This document shows, one piece after another, positions 7,282 through 15,264 of a DNA stretch of 38,248 nucleotides. The stretch's first letter is position 1, and every line of letters starts with the position of its first letter. Origin of the DNA: an uncultured Prevotellaceae bacterium (GTDB lineage Bacteria > Bacteroidota > Bacteroidia > Bacteroidales > Bacteroidaceae); NCBI GenBank assembly GCA_900321965.1, contig ONYA01000026.1, positions 1 to 38,248 on the forward strand. Reading direction: 5' to 3'. The notes under the pieces were generated by a model. It was not told where the DNA came from, made no database searches, and was given only the letters and a program-made list of their open reading frames with translations. The translations under genes were made by a program, and so were the position numbers.

Positions 7282-8727
7282 ATGAAAAGACTGACAATAG
7301 GACTTTGCGCTACTGCGCTGATCTTGCTGACGAGCTGTCTCGGCAGCAAGATCTCGTCGGGCAGTGGCGGTGAACTGACAGGTGCCAGTGGGCGGTCGTT
7401 CTCGGAACCGGCTCCCTACGGCATGGTTCTTATCAAGCGCGGCCATCTGAAGATGGGCATTGAGAAGCAGGACTCGCTCTGGGGCAAGCAGACCCCGTTG
7501 CGCGACATCTCGGTCGACGGTTTCTGGATGGACGACACGGAGATTACCAACTCTGAGTACCGCCAGTTTGTCAACTATGTGCGCGACTCCATCCTGCGTG
7601 AGCGTCTGGCTGACCCCAACTACGGTGGCGACGAGAGCTACAAGATTGAGGAAGACAAGAACGGCGACCCCGTGAAGCCTCACCTGAATTGGAAGAAGAA
7701 CCTGCCGCGAAAGCCCAATGAGGACGAGCTGCGCGCCATTGAGAGCCTGTATGTCACCAATCCTGTGACGGGCGAGAAGATGCTCGACGCCGCACAGATG
7801 AACTATAAGTACGAGATTTACGACTATACGTCGGCCGCCCTGCGCCGTAACCGCCTGAACCCCGAGGAGCGCAATCTGAATACCGACGTGCAGGTAGACC
7901 CCAACGAGACGGTGTGGATATCGAAAGACACGGCTTACATCAATGATGAGGGTAAGATTATCAGAGAGACCATCAACCGCCCGCTGAGTGGTCCGTGGGA
8001 CTTCCTGAACACGTACATTATTAATATCTATCCCGACACGACCTGCTGGGTGAACGACTTCCCCAATGCCGACAACGAGGTCTACATGCGCAACTACTTC
8101 TCTAATCCCGCTTATAACGACTACCCCGTGGTGGGCGTCACGTGGGAACAGGCCAACGCCTTCTGCGCCTGGCGTACGGAGTATCTGCTGAAAGGCCTTG
8201 GCCCTGCTGCCCGTTACGTGCAGCGCTACCGTCTGCCGACAGAGGCAGAGTGGGAGTATGCTGCCCGTGGCAAAGAGGGAACAGAGTTCCCGTGGGAGAA
8301 TGAGGACGTGGCCAGCGGCAAGGGTTGCTTCTATGCCAACTTCAAACCCGACGACGGTAACTATACCAAGGACGGTAACCTCATCACGTCGAAGGTGGGC
8401 ATCTATAGCTCTAACACCAACGGCCTCTACGATATGGCGGGCAATGTAGCTGAATGGACATCGACCATCTACACCGAAGCCGGCGTCGACGCTATGAACG
8501 ACGTCAATCCGCAGCTGAAGTACAATGCAGCTAAGGAAGACCCCTACCGGCTGAAGAAGAAGAGCGTGCGCGGCGGTTCGTGGAAAGACCCCGAAAGCTA
8601 TATCCGCTCTGCCTGGCGCAGCAGCGAGTTCCAGAATCAGCCCCGTTCGTACATCGGCTTCCGCTGTGTGCGCAGCTTAGCCAACACGACGAGCGACAAA
8701 GTGAAACCGTCCAAGAAAAAGAAATAA
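7282..8727 (+). CDS. gldK: Type IX secretion/gliding lipoprotein GldK (PorK)
   Basis: 481 residues. The N-terminus MKRLTIGLCATALILLTSC ends in a lipobox (LLTSC, Cys19), so the protein should be anchored in the outer membrane facing the periplasm. The rest is a formylglycine-generating-enzyme-like (SUMF1) fold: 'FWMDDTEITNSEYRQFV', 'YPVVGVTWEQANAFCAWRTEY', 'RLPTEAEWEYAARG', 'GLYDMAGNVAEWTS', 'VRGGSWKD', 'RSAWR', 'GFRCVRS'. In GldK this fold is structural, not catalytic. GldK forms with GldN the large periplasmic ring of the T9SS. The C-terminus is a short lysine-rich tail (VKPSKKKK). The gap to gldL is 28 bases of repeat-like sequence. Confidence 0.96.
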   Translation: MKRLTIGLCATALILLTSCLGSKISSGSGGELTGASGRSFSEPAPYGMVLIKRGHLKMGIEKQDSLWGKQTPLRDISVDGFWMDDTEITNSEYRQFVNYVRDSILRERLADPNYGGDESYKIEEDKNGDPVKPHLNWKKNLPRKPNEDELRAIESLYVTNPVTGEKMLDAAQMNYKYEIYDYTSAALRRNRLNPEERNLNTDVQVDPNETVWISKDTAYINDEGKIIRETINRPLSGPWDFLNTYIINIYPDTTCWVNDFPNADNEVYMRNYFSNPAYNDYPVVGVTWEQANAFCAWRTEYLLKGLGPAARYVQRYRLPTEAEWEYAARGKEGTEFPWENEDVASGKGCFYANFKPDDGNYTKDGNLITSKVGIYSSNTNGLYDMAGNVAEWTSTIYTEAGVDAMNDVNPQLKYNAAKEDPYRLKKKSVRGGSWKDPESYIRSAWRSSEFQNQPRSYIGFRCVRSLANTTSDKVKPSKKKK

Positions 8728-8755
8728 ATTGTAAATGGTCAAATTGTAGATCGAC
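8724..8755. repeat. Short AT-rich repeat between gldK and gldL
   Basis: The 28-base gap reads as two imperfect copies of AAATTGTAAATGGTC / AAATTGTAGATCGAC and abuts the gldL ATG. Its words resemble the repeat at 5506-5629. Confidence 0.5.
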
Positions 8756-9634
8756 ATGACACGATACAGTAAATTCAATATCATCTACCGCTTGCAGAAG
8801 TGGTTGGATAGTGTCCCCGGACAGACGTTCATGAACTACGCCTACAGCTGGGGTGCCTCCATCGTGATTCTCGGTACGCTGTTTAAGCTGACCCACCTGC
8901 CAGGAGCTAACTTTATGCTGTTCTTAGGTATGGGTACTGAGGTGGTGGTGTTCTTCATTGCTGCTTTCGACCGTCCGTTCGACAAGACAGCCGACGGTAT
9001 GGAACTGCCGACACATGTAGGCGAGGAAGGCGAAGAGACGGAGGTGGCTCCTGCAGAGGTGCCTGCCGCTGCAGCAGCCGTCGTGGGTGGCGGTACTGTT
9101 ATCATTGGCGGTGGCGGCGGTGTCATCGGTGGTGGCAGCAGCGAGGCTGCGGCAACGCCGCAGCACAGCGAACAGGCAACCATAACGCAGCACAGCGAAC
9201 AGGCAGCCATAACGCAGCACGGCGAGCAGGCAGCTGTGGATACCGAGGCTATCGCTGCGGTGTCGTCGTCGGTGACGACGATGGCTGGAGGCGCGGTGGT
9301 GTCGCCGGTGCCGCAGGTCAATCCCGAATTAGAGGAGGCTACGTCCAACTATGTCGACGAGCTGAAGAACCTTACCGAGATGTTGCATAAGGTGGCCGAG
9401 CAGAGCGAGCGTCTGTCGCGTGACAGCGAGGAGATGGAGAACCTGAACCGTACGCTGACCGGCATCTGCAAGATTTACGAGATGCAGCTCAAGGGTGCCT
9501 CGCAGCAGATTGGCACTATCGATGAGATTAACGAGCAGACCAAGCGCATGGCCGACCAGATAGCGGAACTGAACCAAATCTACGCCCGCATGATTGAGGC
9601 TATGACAGTAAATATGCCGAAGACCGGACTATAA
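8756..9634 (+). CDS. gldL: Type IX secretion motor protein GldL (PorL)
   Basis: 292 residues. Two transmembrane helices near the N-terminus (~24-45 'FMNYAYSWGASIVILGTLFKL' region and ~52-71) are followed by a cytoplasmic part. 'YSWGASIVILGTLFKLTHLPGA' is the most conserved part of GldL, containing the glutamate/charge-relay region used with GldM to harvest proton motive force. Residues ~95-185 are an unusual low-complexity linker: Ala/Gly-rich (VVGGGTVIIGGGGGVIGGG) then three copies of a nine-residue unit (QHSEQAxIT). The C-terminal part ('EEATSNYVDELKNLTEMLHKVAEQSERLSRDSEEMENLNRTL') is coiled coil, as in family members. Flavobacterial GldL is about 215 residues; the excess is in the linker. 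Confidence 0.95.
   Translation: MTRYSKFNIIYRLQKWLDSVPGQTFMNYAYSWGASIVILGTLFKLTHLPGANFMLFLGMGTEVVVFFIAAFDRPFDKTADGMELPTHVGEEGEETEVAPAEVPAAAAAVVGGGTVIIGGGGGVIGGGSSEAAATPQHSEQATITQHSEQAAITQHGEQAAVDTEAIAAVSSSVTTMAGGAVVSPVPQVNPELEEATSNYVDELKNLTEMLHKVAEQSERLSRDSEEMENLNRTLTGICKIYEMQLKGASQQIGTIDEINEQTKRMADQIAELNQIYARMIEAMTVNMPKTGL
9158..9238 (+). repeat. 27-bp coding minisatellite, three copies, inside gldL
   Basis: Three consecutive 27-base units (9158-9184, 9185-9211, 9212-9238) encode PQHSEQATI, TQHSEQAAI and TQHGEQAAV. The units differ at only a few bases, consistent with recent slippage. They lie in the linker between membrane and coiled-coil parts of GldL. Confidence 0.9.
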
Positions 9635-9692
9635 GTCTCATAAGACCCATAAGTCCCATAAGTCGTCCCATAAGACCCATAAGACCCATAAG
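9631..9692 (+). repeat. 9-bp tandem repeat in the gldL-gldM gap
   Basis: CATAAG begins at 9639, 9648, 9657, 9669, 9678 and 9687, with the unit CCCATAAGA/T repeated every 9 bases and one 3-base expansion. The array starts at the gldL stop codon and ends 9 bases before the gldM ATG. Confidence 0.95.
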
Positions 9693-9701
9693 AAAAGAAC
9701 C

Positions 9702-11267
9702 ATGGCAATAAAGAAAAGACCAGTCTCGCCGCGCCAGAAGATGATTAACCTGATGTACGTCGTCTTGATGGCTATGCTTGCGCTGAACGTCTCTAACGAG
9801 GTGCTCAACGGCTTCTCCATCGTGGAGGAAAGTCTGAAGCGCACGACAGCCAACGCCACCAAGGAGAATCTGGCTATCTACGACGACTTCGGTACGCAGA
9901 TGAAGGCCAATCCCCAGAAGGTGAAGGAGTGGTACGACAAGGCTATGAAGGTGCGCGGGATGAGCGACTCGCTCTACAATATGGCCGACGAGCTGAAACT
10001 CGCCATCGTCAAGGAGGCTGACGGCAAGGACGGTGACCTGCATAACATCCGCAACAAGGAGGATATGGAGGCTGCCAACCAGGTGATGCTGGCCCCCGGC
10101 CGCGGTCGTGGTCAGGAACTCTTCGACGCTATCAACACCTATAGGAAGCAGATGCTCGATATGGCTATCGGTACGCGTCAGAAGAAGACCATCTCTGAAA
10201 TCCTGTCAACCTCTATTCCTGAGAGTCAGCGTACGCTGGGCAAGAACTGGCAGGAGTATATGTTCGAATCGATGCCGGCAGCAGCTGCCGTCACCCTGCT
10301 GTCGACCTTGCAGAGTAACGTGCGTTATGCTGAGGGCGAGATCCTGCACACGCTGGAACAGAACATCGACGTGAAGGATATCCGTGTGAACGCCCTTGAG
10401 GCCTTCGTCATTCCCAATTCGCAGACCATCGTCCGTGGCGACAAGTTCTCGGCTCACATCGTGATGGCTGCTGTTGACACGACGCAGGTGCCCGACATCT
10501 ACATCGGCAATCAGAAGGTGACGCTGCGCGACAATATCTATGAGCGCATCTGCGGCTCGACGGGCGACTTCACCTTGGCAGGTTATATCGAGACCGTCAA
10601 CGGTAATGGCGACCGTATCAAGCGCGACTTCTCGCAGAAGTACACGGTGGTTGATCCCTCGGCCACCGTCTCGGCCGACCTGATGAATATGCTGTATGCC
10701 GGCTACTCCAACCCCATCAGCATCTCTGTGCCGGGCGTGCCCCTCAACAAGATACAGGCCACGATGTCCGGCGGCACGTTGCAGCCCACCGGTCCCGGTA
10801 AGTATATCGCCCGTCCGACGGCTGTCGGCCAGAATGCTGTCATCACCGTGACGTCGACCAATACCGGCCGTCCGCAGCAGATGGGACAGTTCACCTTCCG
10901 CGTGCGCAAGCTGCCCGACCCGACGCCCTTCATCGCCATGAAGGACGAGCAGGGTAATCCCTCGCGCTTCCGTGGCGGCGGTCTGGCCAAGCAGAAGCTG
11001 ATGGGCATCGACGGTATTGGCGCGGCTATCGACGACGGCATCCTCGACATTGCGTTCCGTGTGGTGTCGTTCGAGACGGTCTTCTTCGACAATATGGGTA
11101 ACGCCGTACCCATGAACAGTAACGGTGCCCAGTTCTCGGAGCGGCAGAAAGAGACGTTCCGCAAGCTGAACCGCAACCGCCGTTTTTATATCTCGCGTGT
11201 GACGGCCATCGGTCCCGACGGCATTCAGCGCACGTTGCAGAACCCAATGGAAATAATAGTTAAGTAA
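9702..11267 (+). CDS. gldM: Type IX secretion motor protein GldM (PorM)
   Basis: 521 residues, near the family's usual 510-520. The N-terminus 'SPRQKMINLMYVVLMAMLALNVSNEVLNGF' holds the single inner-membrane helix (about residues 15-35); the remainder is periplasmic, folding as the four stacked D1-D4 domains known for GldM/PorM. The C-terminal 'PDPTPFIAMKDEQGNPSRFRGGG' region and following 'VVSFETVFFDNMGNAVPMNSNGAQFS' match the D4 domain that reaches the GldK-GldN ring. GldM dimers rotate with GldL in the inner membrane to drive secretion of proteins with type IX C-terminal domains. No such cargo is encoded in this window. The downstream gldN begins 6 bases after the stop. Confidence 0.96.
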   Translation: MAIKKRPVSPRQKMINLMYVVLMAMLALNVSNEVLNGFSIVEESLKRTTANATKENLAIYDDFGTQMKANPQKVKEWYDKAMKVRGMSDSLYNMADELKLAIVKEADGKDGDLHNIRNKEDMEAANQVMLAPGRGRGQELFDAINTYRKQMLDMAIGTRQKKTISEILSTSIPESQRTLGKNWQEYMFESMPAAAAVTLLSTLQSNVRYAEGEILHTLEQNIDVKDIRVNALEAFVIPNSQTIVRGDKFSAHIVMAAVDTTQVPDIYIGNQKVTLRDNIYERICGSTGDFTLAGYIETVNGNGDRIKRDFSQKYTVVDPSATVSADLMNMLYAGYSNPISISVPGVPLNKIQATMSGGTLQPTGPGKYIARPTAVGQNAVITVTSTNTGRPQQMGQFTFRVRKLPDPTPFIAMKDEQGNPSRFRGGGLAKQKLMGIDGIGAAIDDGILDIAFRVVSFETVFFDNMGNAVPMNSNGAQFSERQKETFRKLNRNRRFYISRVTAIGPDGIQRTLQNPMEIIVK

Positions 11268-11273
11268 AGCGAT

Positions 11274-12362
11274 ATGAAGAGAATCTTGTTCTTATTGATG
11301 ATAACGCTGACGGCCGGTGCCGTCGTCGCACAACCCAAGAAGAGCCGCGTGCCGAGAGCATCGGCGGCTCAGCAACAGCAGGCCAAGAAGCAGGGCAGCC
11401 AGTCGCAGGGCGTTACCCGACGGATGCAAATCAGTTACCCGGTAGCGCTCGACATGCCCGAGGATGTGGTGTGGCGCCGCGATATCTATCGTGAGCTCGA
11501 CCTTAACGATGAGGCTAACTCCGGGCTGTACTATCCTGTGCAGCCGCAGGGTAAGCAGCTGAACCTGTTTACCTACATCTTCAAGCTGGCTCAGAACGGC
11601 TACATCCCCATTTATGAATATTCCGTGGCTAACGACGGCAACGACGACTTCTCGGATGCTTCGAAGGTGCAGCTGAAGACGGTGCTCGACAACTACCACA
11701 TCTACTATGAAGAGCAGGACGGCAAGCTGAAGATTGACAACAGCGACATCCCCTCGGCCGAGGTGCTGAAGTACTATCTGAAGGAGAGCGCCTACTACGA
11801 TCAGGGCAATGCCACGTTCCACATTAAGCCGCTGGCCCTCTGTCCCATCATGCTCCGCGAGGACGACTTCGGCGGCGAGTCCGCTCAGTATCCGCTCTTC
11901 TGGGTGAAGTACAGCGATTTGGAGCCGTTCCTCAGTCGTCAGACCATTATGACGTCCGACGTGAATAATGCCGCCGTCATGTCGATGGACGACTATTTCA
12001 CGCTGAACAAGTACAAGGGTAAAATCTATAAGACCAACAATATGATGGGCAAGACCCTGGCTCAGATTGCCGGCGGCGATACGGCCAAGCTGTCGAAGGA
12101 ACAGCAGCGCATAGAGGCTGAGTTAGAGGCTTTCCGTAAGAATATCTATGGCGACCAGCAGAAGAAGGACTCTTTGGATAGCGTGGCAGACACGAAGGAA
12201 GACCTCTCAAAGGCAGCTAAGAAGGAGCGTAAGGCCAAGGCAAAGGCTGAGAAGGTAGAGAAAGCCGAAAAGTCTTCTTCCCGCCGCACCAAGGCTGCCA
12301 AGTCGTCAACCAGTTCCAGCAGCTCGGCAGCCCGTGTGTCGGTACGTCGCCAGCGTCATTAA
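11274..12362 (+). CDS. gldN: Type IX secretion ring protein GldN (PorN)
   Basis: 362 residues with a signal peptide (MKRILFLLMITLTAGAVVAQ). The conserved core includes 'VVWRRDIYRELDLNDEANSGLYYPVQP', 'NLFTYIFKLAQNGYIPIYEY', 'YYLKESAYYDQGNATFHIKPLALCPIML' and 'YPLFWVKYSDLEPFLSRQTIMTSDVNNAA'. GldN is a periplasmic protein that with the lipoprotein GldK forms the ring under the outer membrane. The C-terminal ~60 residues are low complexity: a Lys/Ala/Glu coiled stretch followed by Ser/Arg-rich sequence (SSSRRTKAAKSSTSSSSSAA), probably disordered. It is the last recognised core T9SS gene in the operon. Confidence 0.95.
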   Translation: MKRILFLLMITLTAGAVVAQPKKSRVPRASAAQQQQAKKQGSQSQGVTRRMQISYPVALDMPEDVVWRRDIYRELDLNDEANSGLYYPVQPQGKQLNLFTYIFKLAQNGYIPIYEYSVANDGNDDFSDASKVQLKTVLDNYHIYYEEQDGKLKIDNSDIPSAEVLKYYLKESAYYDQGNATFHIKPLALCPIMLREDDFGGESAQYPLFWVKYSDLEPFLSRQTIMTSDVNNAAVMSMDDYFTLNKYKGKIYKTNNMMGKTLAQIAGGDTAKLSKEQQRIEAELEAFRKNIYGDQQKKDSLDSVADTKEDLSKAAKKERKAKAKAEKVEKAEKSSSRRTKAAKSSTSSSSSAARVSVRRQRH

Positions 12363-12381
12363 TTGATTTCCGTAATAGCCT

Positions 12382-12978
12382 ATGAAGAAGATTCTGACCA
12401 TATCCATCGTGTCAGCCCTGCTGACGGTTCTGCCTGCTAAGGCTCAGTTGCAATTTGGCTTCAAGGGCGGAATAAATGTGACGGAGATGTCGTTCGACGA
12501 GAATGTGTTCAAAAGCTCCAACCGCTTAGGCTACTTCATTGGTCCGACGGTGAAGTTTGGCCTGCCCATCACGGGTATTGGTATCGACATCTCAGGTCTT
12601 TACGAGAAGAAGACGACCAAGGTGAACGGCAAGGCCATCGACCAGGAGAATATCATCGTCCCGGCGAATGTCCGCCTGAATCTCGGCACGGTTGCCGGTA
12701 TCTATCTTGCGGCAGGTCCGCAGTTCGCCTTCAATATTGGCGACGATGAGTTCAAATGGAACAAGGATGGCGTTGAGAACACCTTCCAGTTGAAGAAGTC
12801 GTACTTGAGCATCAACCTCGGTGCCGGCATCTTCTTCAGCAAGCATTTTGAAGTAGGCTTTGTCTATAATATCGGCGTCAGCAAGACGGGCGAAGCGTCG
12901 TGGAGTGAAGCCAGACATGCCATCTCTGACGACACGAAGGCTAAGGGTTGGTCTGTTATGGGCGCATTATATTTCTGA
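12382..12978 (+). CDS. Small outer-membrane beta-barrel protein (PorT-like/OMP_b-brl_2)
   Basis: 198 residues with a signal peptide (MKKILTISIVSALLTVLPAKAQ) and an eight-strand barrel pattern: 'LQFGFKGGINVTEMSF', 'LGYFIGPTVKFGLPITGIGIDISGLYEKK', 'YLSINLGAGIFFSKHFEVGFVYNIG', ending in the aromatic 'GWSVMGALYF'. It follows gldN by 19 bases and looks like part of the T9SS transcript. PorT is a T9SS-linked barrel of this superfamily, but other porin-like proteins share the pattern, so a T9SS role is an inference from position. Its 3' end is close to, or overlapped by, the start of priA. Confidence 0.8.
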   Translation: MKKILTISIVSALLTVLPAKAQLQFGFKGGINVTEMSFDENVFKSSNRLGYFIGPTVKFGLPITGIGIDISGLYEKKTTKVNGKAIDQENIIVPANVRLNLGTVAGIYLAAGPQFAFNIGDDEFKWNKDGVENTFQLKKSYLSINLGAGIFFSKHFEVGFVYNIGVSKTGEASWSEARHAISDDTKAKGWSVMGALYF

Positions 12979-12982
12979 TATT

Positions 12983-15250
12983 TTGTTGGTTGACATCATC
13001 CTGCCACTGCCGCTCGACGGCACCTTTACCTACTCTGTTCCTCAGCAGATGGAAGAGCAGGTCAGGTTTGGCTGTCGCGTGCTCGTCCCCTTCGGACGTA
13101 GTAAGCAGTATGTTGGCGTGATTGTTCGTCAGCACGACCAGCGGCCCGAGGGCTATGAAGTGAAAGACATCTTACAGGTTATCGACACACAGCCGATATT
13201 GCTCCCCGAGCAGTATCGGCTGTGGCAGTGGATTGCCGACTACTACATGTCGCCCATCGGCGAGGTCTACAAAGCAGCCCTTCCCGCCGGACTGAAAGCC
13301 GAGGATGGCTATCGTGCCAAGACCGAGACGTACATCCGCCTGACGGAGCCGTACCGCAATGAGAAGGCACTCCACGTGGCGCTCAATATGCTGCAGCGGG
13401 CACCGAAGCAGCTCAAGGTTTTTGTTGACTACCTGTCGCTCTCTGGCTGGGATCAGGGCGAAGGTGGGGAACTGACCCGTGACGAGTTGCTAAACGAGGG
13501 ACACTCGTTGCAGACTCTCACGCTGCTCGTGAAACGCGGCATCTTGGAGACCTACGAGGTGGAGGTGGGACGCCTGAATCACGGTGGCGACCCCCATCCC
13601 GAGCTGATTAAGAAGTTGAGCGCCGCTCAGGAGACGGCCTACAACGCTGTGCTGATATCGATGATGAAGAAGCAGGTGACGCTGCTTCATGGCGTCACAT
13701 CGAGCGGCAAGACGGAGATTTACATCCACCTCATCCAGCGCGAGATAGACCAGCACCGGCAGGTGCTCTACCTGTTGCCAGAGATAGCGCTGACCGTCCA
13801 GATGATGGACCGTCTGCGCCGTGTCTTCGGCGACCGTCTCGGCATCTACCATTCAAAATATTCCGATGCCGAGCGCGTGGAAATCTGGCAGAAGCAACTC
13901 TCGGGTCATCCCTACGACGTCATCCTTGGCGCCCGCTCTGCTGTCTTCCTGCCCTTCCAGCGTCTTGGCCTTGTCATCGTCGACGAGGAGCACGAAACCA
14001 GCTTCAAACAGCAGGATCCGATGCCACGATATCATGCACGGAGCGCAACCATTGTCATGGCAGCGCAAATGAGAAATCCCACTTCTCATTTAGAACCAAA
14101 GGTTCTCCTCGGCACCGCTACCCCCTCGATGGAATCCTACCATAACGCTAAGACGGGCAAGTACGGCTATGTGCAGCTGAAGGAGCGCCACGCAGGCATC
14201 GAACTGCCTGAGATTCAGGTGGTCGACATCAAGGACCTGAAGCGCCGTAAGATGATGCGTGGGCCGTTCTCGCCATTGCTGCTCACCCGTGTGCGTGAAG
14301 CCTTGGAACGTGGCGAGCAGGCCATCCTCTTCCAGAACCGCCGAGGCTATGCCCCGATGATAGAGTGTAAGCAGTGCGGCTGGGTGCCCCACTGCCAGAA
14401 CTGCGACGTCTCGCTGACGCTGCACCGCCAGATGAACCAGCTGGTATGCCACTACTGCGGTGCCGTCTACCAGGTGCCCGTGACCTGCCCTGCCTGTGGC
14501 GGAACGGAGCTGCAGACCCGCGGCTACGGCACGGAGAAGATTGAGGCCGACGTGCGCGACATCTTCCCCGAAGCCCGCATCAGTCGTATGGACCTCGACA
14601 CCACCCGCACCCGCAACGCCTACGAACGACTCATCAGTGACTTCGGCTCCGGGCGCACCAACCTGCTCATCGGCACGCAGATGATTTCAAAGGGACTCGA
14701 CTTCGACCGCGTCAGCGTCGTCGGCATCCTCAATGCCGACACCATGCTGAACTATCCCGACTTCCGTGCCTACGAGCACGCTTATATGATGATGGCACAG
14801 GTCAGTGGACGGGCCGGACGCAAGGGACATCGCGGACTTGTCATCCTGCAGACGCAACAGCCGCAGCTGCCCATTATCCAACAGGTCGTCAGCAACGACT
14901 ACGACGCCTTCTACCGCACGCTGGCCAACGAGCGTTTAGCGTTCCACTACCCGCCTTATTATCGTCTCATTAATGTCTACCTGAAACATCGCAACGACGC
15001 TCTCGTCGAGACGGCTGCCCAGGAGTTAGGCTTCCGTCTGCGCCAGTGGTTCGGCGGTCGCGTGCTGGGACCCGACAAGCCAGGTGTTGCGCGTGTCAAG
15101 TCGCTCAGCATCCGCAAACTCGTCATGAAACTCGAAAACTCCCTGAACATGTCCGAGGTGCGCCGCTATTTGACTCTCGCCCAGCAGCAGATGCTGCAGG
15201 ACAAGCGCTACGCATCCTTGCAGATCTACTACGACGTCGATCCGCTATAG
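12983..15250 (+). CDS. priA: Primosomal replication restart helicase PriA
   Basis: About 755 residues. Order: N-terminal DNA-binding domain ('VDIILPLPLDGTFTYSVP'), Walker A 'GVTSSGKTEIYIHLI', DEEH box 'VIVDEEHETSFKQQDPMPRYHAR', 'LLGTATPSMES', zinc-binding cysteines 'CKQCGWVPHCQNC...CHYCGAV...CPACGG', helicase motifs 'RMDLDTTR', 'LIGTQMISKGLDFDRV', 'AQVSGRAGRKGHRG'. PriA reloads the replisome at stalled forks. The start is unclear: no ATG lies at the family N-terminus. TTG 12983 or 12986, five bases or so after the previous stop, fit best; ATG 12917 inside the upstream gene would add 22 unconserved residues. Odd: ~7 extra residues ('QMRNPTSHLEPKV') precede 'LLGTATPS', encoded by a double palindrome at 14067-14106. 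Confidence 0.95.
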   Translation: MLVDIILPLPLDGTFTYSVPQQMEEQVRFGCRVLVPFGRSKQYVGVIVRQHDQRPEGYEVKDILQVIDTQPILLPEQYRLWQWIADYYMSPIGEVYKAALPAGLKAEDGYRAKTETYIRLTEPYRNEKALHVALNMLQRAPKQLKVFVDYLSLSGWDQGEGGELTRDELLNEGHSLQTLTLLVKRGILETYEVEVGRLNHGGDPHPELIKKLSAAQETAYNAVLISMMKKQVTLLHGVTSSGKTEIYIHLIQREIDQHRQVLYLLPEIALTVQMMDRLRRVFGDRLGIYHSKYSDAERVEIWQKQLSGHPYDVILGARSAVFLPFQRLGLVIVDEEHETSFKQQDPMPRYHARSATIVMAAQMRNPTSHLEPKVLLGTATPSMESYHNAKTGKYGYVQLKERHAGIELPEIQVVDIKDLKRRKMMRGPFSPLLLTRVREALERGEQAILFQNRRGYAPMIECKQCGWVPHCQNCDVSLTLHRQMNQLVCHYCGAVYQVPVTCPACGGTELQTRGYGTEKIEADVRDIFPEARISRMDLDTTRTRNAYERLISDFGSGRTNLLIGTQMISKGLDFDRVSVVGILNADTMLNYPDFRAYEHAYMMMAQVSGRAGRKGHRGLVILQTQQPQLPIIQQVVSNDYDAFYRTLANERLAFHYPPYYRLINVYLKHRNDALVETAAQELGFRLRQWFGGRVLGPDKPGVARVKSLSIRKLVMKLENSLNMSEVRRYLTLAQQQMLQDKRYASLQIYYDVDPL
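14067..14106 (+). repeat. Double palindrome in frame inside priA
   Basis: AAATGAGAA (14067-14075) and TTCTCATTT (14083-14091) are perfect 9-base arms around a 7-base loop; directly after it AGAACC (14092-14097) and GGTTCT (14101-14106) pair around AAA. The segment encodes residues absent from PriA homologues as I know them. Confidence 0.75.
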
Positions 15251-15264
15251 ATGTAAAATGTGTG

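Noticed and set aside
8842-9348. Cys/Ala/Thr-rich frame antisense to gldL
   Set aside because: It is the reverse reading of the low-complexity linker and the 27-base repeat.
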